64,000 bases of DNA, from contig NZ_JOEA01000022.1 of the NCBI RefSeq assembly GCF_000719115.1, positions 124,001-188,000 of the forward strand, in the 5' to 3' direction. Made by a program: the position numbers and the translations under genes. This stretch comes from Lentzea albidocapillata (GTDB lineage: Bacteria; Actinomycetota; Actinomycetes; Mycobacteriales; Pseudonocardiaceae). Under the pieces are notes generated by a model. The model had not been told where the DNA came from. It did not search any database and worked only from the letters and a program-made list of their open reading frames with translations. Shown here one piece after another: positions 60,432-64,000 of the stretch (position 1 is the stretch's first letter; each line of letters opens with the position of its first letter).

Positions 60432-62027
60432 ATGACCGCCAGCTACTCCTCGGGCACATCCGCCGCCCCGCTGCTGGGCGACACGATCCACGCGAACCTC
60501 GCGGCCACGGTCGCTCGCTTCGGTGATCGTGAGGCACTTGTCGACAAGTCCACAGATCGACGGTGGACGTACGCGGAACTCGCGCAGGAGGTCGACAGGG
60601 CCGCCGCCGGGCTGCACGCGCTGGGCGTCCGCAAGGGCGACCGGGTCGGGATCTGGGCGCCGAACTGCGCCGAGTGGGTGTTCGTGCAGTACGCGACGGC
60701 CCGGATCGGCGCGATCCTGGTCAACGTCAACCCGGCGTACCGGGTGCACGAGCTGGAGTACGTGCTGAACCAGGCGGGCATCCACACGCTGGTGTCCGCG
60801 CGGTCGTTCAAGACATCGGACTACGCGGCCATGATCGAGGAGGTCCGGCCGCGCTGTCCGGGGCTGCGCCATGTCGTGTACGTCGACGATCCACAGTGGA
60901 CCGGTGAGGAGATCCCGGACGTCGAGCTGGACCGCGACGACCCGATCAACATCCAGTACACGTCCGGCACCACGGGCTTCCCCAAGGGCGCCACGCTCTC
61001 CCACCACAACATCCTCAACAACGGCTACTTCGTCGGCGAGCTGGTCAACTACACCGAGCACGACCGCATCTGCGTGGTGCCGCCGTTCTACCACTGCTTC
61101 GGCATGGTCATGGGCAACCTCGCCGCCACCAGCCACGGCGCGTGCGTCGTGATCCCGGCGCCCGCGTTCGACCCGGCGAAAACCCTTGCGGCCGTTCAGG
61201 AAGAGCGCTGCACCAGCCTCTACGGCGTGCCGACGATGTTCATCGCGATGCTCGACCTGGCCGACGGCTACGACCTGAGCAGCCTGCGCACCGGCATCAT
61301 GGCGGGCTCGCCGTGCCCGGTCGAGGTGATGAAGCAGGTCGTCGAACGCATGGGGATGCGCGAGGTCTCGATCTGCTACGGCATGACCGAAACCTCCCCG
61401 GTGTCAACACAAACGCGCGTGGACGACTCCCTCGACCGTCGCGTTGGGACGGTCGGCAGGGTCGGCCCACACCTGGAGGTCAAGATCGTGGACCCGGACA
61501 CGGGCCGCACGGTGCCGCGCGGCGAACCGGGGGAGCTGTGCACGCGCGGCTACTCGGTGATGCTCGGCTACTGGAACGAGCCGGAGAAGACCGCCGAAGC
61601 CGTGGACAGCGCGGGCTGGATGCACACCGGCGACCTCGCGGTGATGGATGACGACGACTACGTGAACATCACCGGCCGCATCAAGGACATGGTCATCCGC
61701 GGCGGCGAGAACATCTACCCGCGTGAGATCGAGGAGTTCCTCTACACGCACCCCGACGTGCTCGACGCCCAGGTGATCGGCGTGCCGGACACCAGGTACG
61801 GCGAGGAGCTGATGGCCTGGGTGCGCCTGCGCGACGGGGTTGCGGGGCTGACCGCCGAGGCCGTCCGCGAGTTCTGCGCCGGCAAGCTCGCCCGCTACAA
61901 GATCCCGCGCTACGTGCACGTGGTGGACGAGTTCCCGATGACGGTCACCGGCAAGATCCGCAAGGTGGAGATGCGGGCGAAGTCGGTGGAGCTGCTCGGC
62001 CTCGACGACAGCGCGAAGCACGCCTAG
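60432..62027 (+). CDS. Acyl-CoA synthetase (AMP-forming, FadD-like)
   Basis: A 531-residue adenylate-forming enzyme. P-loop-like motif [37 protein letters not shown] A5 ([14 protein letters not shown]); A7/A8 [20 protein letters not shown] and [21 protein letters not shown]10 lysine in [11 protein letters not shown]. The likely substrate is a medium- or long-chain fatty acid. It begins 14 bases after the phosphoesterase stop. Its 3' end overlaps a convergent lipoprotein gene by four bases. Confidence 0.92.
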   Translation: MTASYSSGTSAAPLLGDTIHANLAATVARFGDREALVDKSTDRRWTYAELAQEVDRAAAGLHALGVRKGDRVGIWAPNCAEWVFVQYATARIGAILVNVNPAYRVHELEYVLNQAGIHTLVSARSFKTSDYAAMIEEVRPRCPGLRHVVYVDDPQWTGEEIPDVELDRDDPINIQYTSGTTGFPKGATLSHHNILNNGYFVGELVNYTEHDRICVVPPFYHCFGMVMGNLAATSHGACVVIPAPAFDPAKTLAAVQEERCTSLYGVPTMFIAMLDLADGYDLSSLRTGIMAGSPCPVEVMKQVVERMGMREVSICYGMTETSPVSTQTRVDDSLDRRVGTVGRVGPHLEVKIVDPDTGRTVPRGEPGELCTRGYSVMLGYWNEPEKTAEAVDSAGWMHTGDLAVMDDDDYVNITGRIKDMVIRGGENIYPREIEEFLYTHPDVLDAQVIGVPDTRYGEELMAWVRLRDGVAGLTAEAVREFCAGKLARYKIPRYVHVVDEFPMTVTGKIRKVEMRAKSVELLGLDDSAKHA

Positions 62028-62506
62028 GGCAGGTCGGGCTCGATCACCTTCATCACGGCCTGGGCGATCTCACAGGACCTGCCGCCGGACTCGGTGAGGA
62101 CCTCGGCGGCCGCGATGCCGCTGGCGTGCGTCAGCACGACACCGCACGTGCCCGGTCCTCTGCTGTTCTCGGCGAGCAGCCCGGAGTGTCCGCCAATGGT
62201 GATCGGGGAGGTCTTCAGGCCGTCCGGCTTCGCGAGGTACTGCTCGGGCGTGGACCTGTCGCGAAGGCTGACCGAAAGCGGGCCGGAGTCGTCCGAGAGC
62301 CAGATGCAGCTCGAAGCACTCGCGTACCCGTTGTAGAACCGGTGCTCGGTCAGGTCGGCCGGATCGAACAGGCGGCACGCGGGCGTGTCCGCGGGCGTCG
62401 TCGACGGCGTCGCGAAGGGCTCGACGGTCTTCACCGGAGGCCGGGCCATCGCGCAACCGGACAGTCCGAGAGCAATGACGAGCACGACGAGGCGCTGAGT
62501 GTTCAC
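62024..62506 (-). CDS. DUF3558-like lipoprotein
   Basis: A 160-residue lipoprotein: lipobox LSGC ([20 protein letters not shown]), Thr/Pro-rich linker, then [58 protein letters not shown]. Four outer cysteines probably form two disulfides. The layout matches DUF3558 lipoproteins of actinobacteria, whose role is unknown. No ribosome site is obvious. Confidence 0.75.
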   Translation of the reverse strand: MNTQRLVVLVIALGLSGCAMARPPVKTVEPFATPSTTPADTPACRLFDPADLTEHRFYNGYASASSCIWLSDDSGPLSVSLRDRSTPEQYLAKPDGLKTSPITIGGHSGLLAENSRGPGTCGVVLTHASGIAAAEVLTESGGRSCEIAQAVMKVIEPDLP

Positions 62507-62612
62507 GGAGCGAAATCGTCCCGTGAATCAACAATCTCCGCAGTTCAAAGTACCTCTTGTGCAGAAGGTGTGACCGGCGCAACATCAGTGGATTCCGTCG
62601 AAGGAGGCGCGC

Positions 62613-63005
62613 ATGCTCACCGCCACCAGAACCACGACGATGCTGCCCGTCGAAGACCCCGAGCGCGCCGGCCGCTTCTACGCGGACATGCTCGGCCTGA
62701 AGCCCGTCGCCACGAACCCCGACGGCACGCGGGTCTTCGCGCTCGGCCAGGGTGACGCGCTGGGACTGATGCCTGCGGAGAAGGGCGCGCAGACCGGGCA
62801 CACGGTCCTCAGCTTCGAGGTGCCCGACCTCGAGGGCGAGATCCGCGAGCTCGAAGGCAGGGGCGTGCGCTTCGACGACTACGACCTGCCCGACTTCAAG
62901 ACCACGAACCACATCGCGGTCATGGGCACCGAGCGCGCGGCGTGGTTCCACGACACCGAGGGCAACATCCTGTGCCTGCACGAGCTGTCGGACAGTGAAG
63001 TCTGA
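62613..63005 (+). CDS. VOC family protein
   Basis: A 130-residue VOC-fold protein with both half-repeats: TTTMLPVEDPERAGRFYADM, LGLKPVATNPDGTRVFALGQ, and VLSFEVPDLEGEIRELEGRG, WFHDTEGNILCLHEL. GGAGGCGCGC precedes ATG 62613. Metal and substrate unknown. Not closely similar to the VOC protein at 13285. Confidence 0.85.
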   Translation: MLTATRTTTMLPVEDPERAGRFYADMLGLKPVATNPDGTRVFALGQGDALGLMPAEKGAQTGHTVLSFEVPDLEGEIRELEGRGVRFDDYDLPDFKTTNHIAVMGTERAAWFHDTEGNILCLHELSDSEV

Positions 63006-63062
63006 CGGTTCGCGCCACTGAGTGGTCTCCCGAGCCTCGGCCCGACGAGGCGCGGGAGACCC

Positions 63063-63437
63063 TCACGGAACGTCGACGATCTCCTTGCCCAGCGGCACCA
63101 GCGAGACCTTCACCAGCTTGAAGTTCGCGACGCCGAGCGGGATGCCGATGATCGTCACGCACAGCGCGATGCCGGTGACGATGTGGCCGATCGCGAGCCA
63201 GAGGCCGGCGACGATGATCCAGATGACGTTGCCCAGCAGCGATCCGGTGCCCGCGCCCGGCTTGTCCACGACCTCGCGGCCGAACGGCCACAGGGCGTAG
63301 TTCGCGATCCGGAACGACGCGATGCCCCACGGGATCGTGATGATCAGGATGCAGCAGATGATGCCGGCGACCGCGTAGCCGACGGCCATCCAGAAACCGG
63401 CGAGCACCAGCCAGATCACGTTCAGGATGAGGCGCAT
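63063..63437 (-). CDS. YccF domain inner-membrane protein
   Basis: A 124-residue membrane protein with two YccF repeats: LILNVIWLVLAGFWMAVGYA with IITIPWGIASFRIANYALWP FGREVV, then LLGNVIWIIVAGLWLAIGHI with IIGIPLGVANFKLVKVSLVP LGKEIV. About four transmembrane segments. The family's role is unknown. Start ATG 63437; it diverges from the oxidoreductase at 63459 with only 21 bases between. Confidence 0.9.
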   Translation of the reverse strand: MRLILNVIWLVLAGFWMAVGYAVAGIICCILIITIPWGIASFRIANYALWPFGREVVDKPGAGTGSLLGNVIWIIVAGLWLAIGHIVTGIALCVTIIGIPLGVANFKLVKVSLVPLGKEIVDVP

Positions 63438-63458
63438 GCCTCCATCTAAGCTCAACCC

Positions 63459-64000
63459 ATGACGTGGGGTGTGATCGCTACAGGTGGAATCGCGCATGCC
63501 GTGACCGCAGACATGATCAAGGCGGGCGCAAAGGTGCTCGCGGTGTCCTCGCGTGACATCACGAAGGCCCAGAGGTTCGCCGCGCACTTCGGCATCGAAC
63601 GGGCGTACGGCGACTACCACGACCTGCTGGCGGATCCCGACGTCGACATCGTCTACGTCGCCACGCCGCACGGCCAGCACCACGAGGTCGTGCTCGCCGC
63701 GCTCGACGCGGGCAAGCACGTGCTGTGCGAGAAGGCCTTCGCACTCACGGTCGCGGACGCCGAGGAGATGATCGAACGGGCACGGTCCAGGAACCTCTTC
63801 CTGATGGAGGCCATGTGGACGCGGTTCAACCCGCTGGTCCAGAAGGTCCAGCAGGCCGTCCGGGACGGTGAGATCGGCGAGGTCCGGATGATCCGCGCCG
63901 ACTTCGGCTTCCGGCACGCCTTCAGCGACAGCGACCGGCTGTGGGCGAAGGAGGCCGGTGGTGGCGCGATGCTCGACCTCGGTGTCTACCCCGTCGCGCT
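63459..64000 (+). CDS. Gfo/Idh/MocA-family oxidoreductase, 3' end beyond window
   Basis: 180 codons of an NAD(P)-dependent oxidoreductase, cut by the window edge. Nucleotide-binding start TWGVIATGGIAHAVTADMIK, then VLAVSSRDITKAQRFAAHFG, DPDVDIVYVATPHGQHHEVV, LAALDAGKHVLCEKAFALTV (the conserved EKP-type motif reads EKA), MEAMWTRFNPLV and GGGAMLDLGVYPVA. It reduces or oxidises a sugar or related substrate; trans-dihydrodiol dehydrogenase-like relatives share the MEAMWTRF pattern. No ribosome site is evident before ATG 63459. Confidence 0.88.
   Translation, partial: MTWGVIATGGIAHAVTADMIKAGAKVLAVSSRDITKAQRFAAHFGIERAYGDYHDLLADPDVDIVYVATPHGQHHEVVLAALDAGKHVLCEKAFALTVADAEEMIERARSRNLFLMEAMWTRFNPLVQKVQQAVRDGEIGEVRMIRADFGFRHAFSDSDRLWAKEAGGGAMLDLGVYPVA

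Overview
The window is high-GC DNA with dense overlapping (ATGA/GTGA) gene junctions. It carries gene types typical of filamentous actinobacteria: a Scr1-like XRE/DUF397 pair, a conservon (kinase-roadblock-DUF742-GTPase), DasR-type operators, an LysM-Rpf protein and an AfsR-like STAND regulator. The best guess is a Pseudonocardiales member (Lentzea, Saccharothrix or Amycolatopsis-like). This rests on gene content only. No rRNA, tRNA, CRISPR array, prophage or replication origin was seen.

1-6.1 kb is accessory. It holds a DddA-like (SCP1.201) deaminase toxin with its Imm1 immunity protein, facing a second Imm1 gene that is fused in frame to the gutted remains of a sister toxin. Next come a three-gene hypothetical operon divergent from an XRE regulator with a DUF397 partner, and an ECF sigma factor with a co-translated partner. 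6.3-11.5 kb is an amino-sugar locus (cutC-like, dasABC transporter, GH20 hexosaminidase) with two DasR-type palindromes. A lone TnpB element (11.9-13.2 kb) separates it from a molybdenum hydroxylase operon of cox type (13.7-21.0 kb: MoxR, VWA, XdhC, small, large and FAD subunits, CoxG). Its large subunit carries the form II motif AYRGAGR. A CapA-like lipoprotein follows.

22.2-28 kb: a Uma2-like protein, then menC, a lipoprotein, a sensor kinase and a response regulator on the minus strand, then a double-domain serine protease. 27.9-32.9 kb is a phosphonate locus: phnE, phnC, phnD, an FAD oxidoreductase, a divergent GntR regulator and a phosphonatase-like HAD enzyme. The oxidoreductase gene contains an in-frame array of 17-bp palindromes on a 24-bp period, the most unusual structure in the window. 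32.9-38.8 kb: XPB-like helicase and partner, four tandem eight-cysteine membrane-anchored paralogues, and a lipoprotein solute-binding protein. 39.2-44.5 kb is the complete conservon.

44.6-64 kb: a His/Asp-rich secreted protein, a helicase-associated protein, malic enzyme, molybdopterin genes in two blocks (moaC-mog-moaE and moaA-moaD), and an Rpf-LysM protein whose leader has a c-di-AMP riboswitch-like element and a perfect CRP-type palindrome. After these come the AfsR-like regulator, a MarR regulator, a NagD-like HAD phosphatase, an XRE-Nudix-like/HD pair divergent from a winged-helix protein across a 9-bp inverted repeat, a metallophosphoesterase, an acyl-CoA synthetase, small proteins, and a Gfo/Idh/MocA oxidoreductase cut by the window end. 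The molybdopterin genes would supply cofactor to the cox-type hydroxylase.
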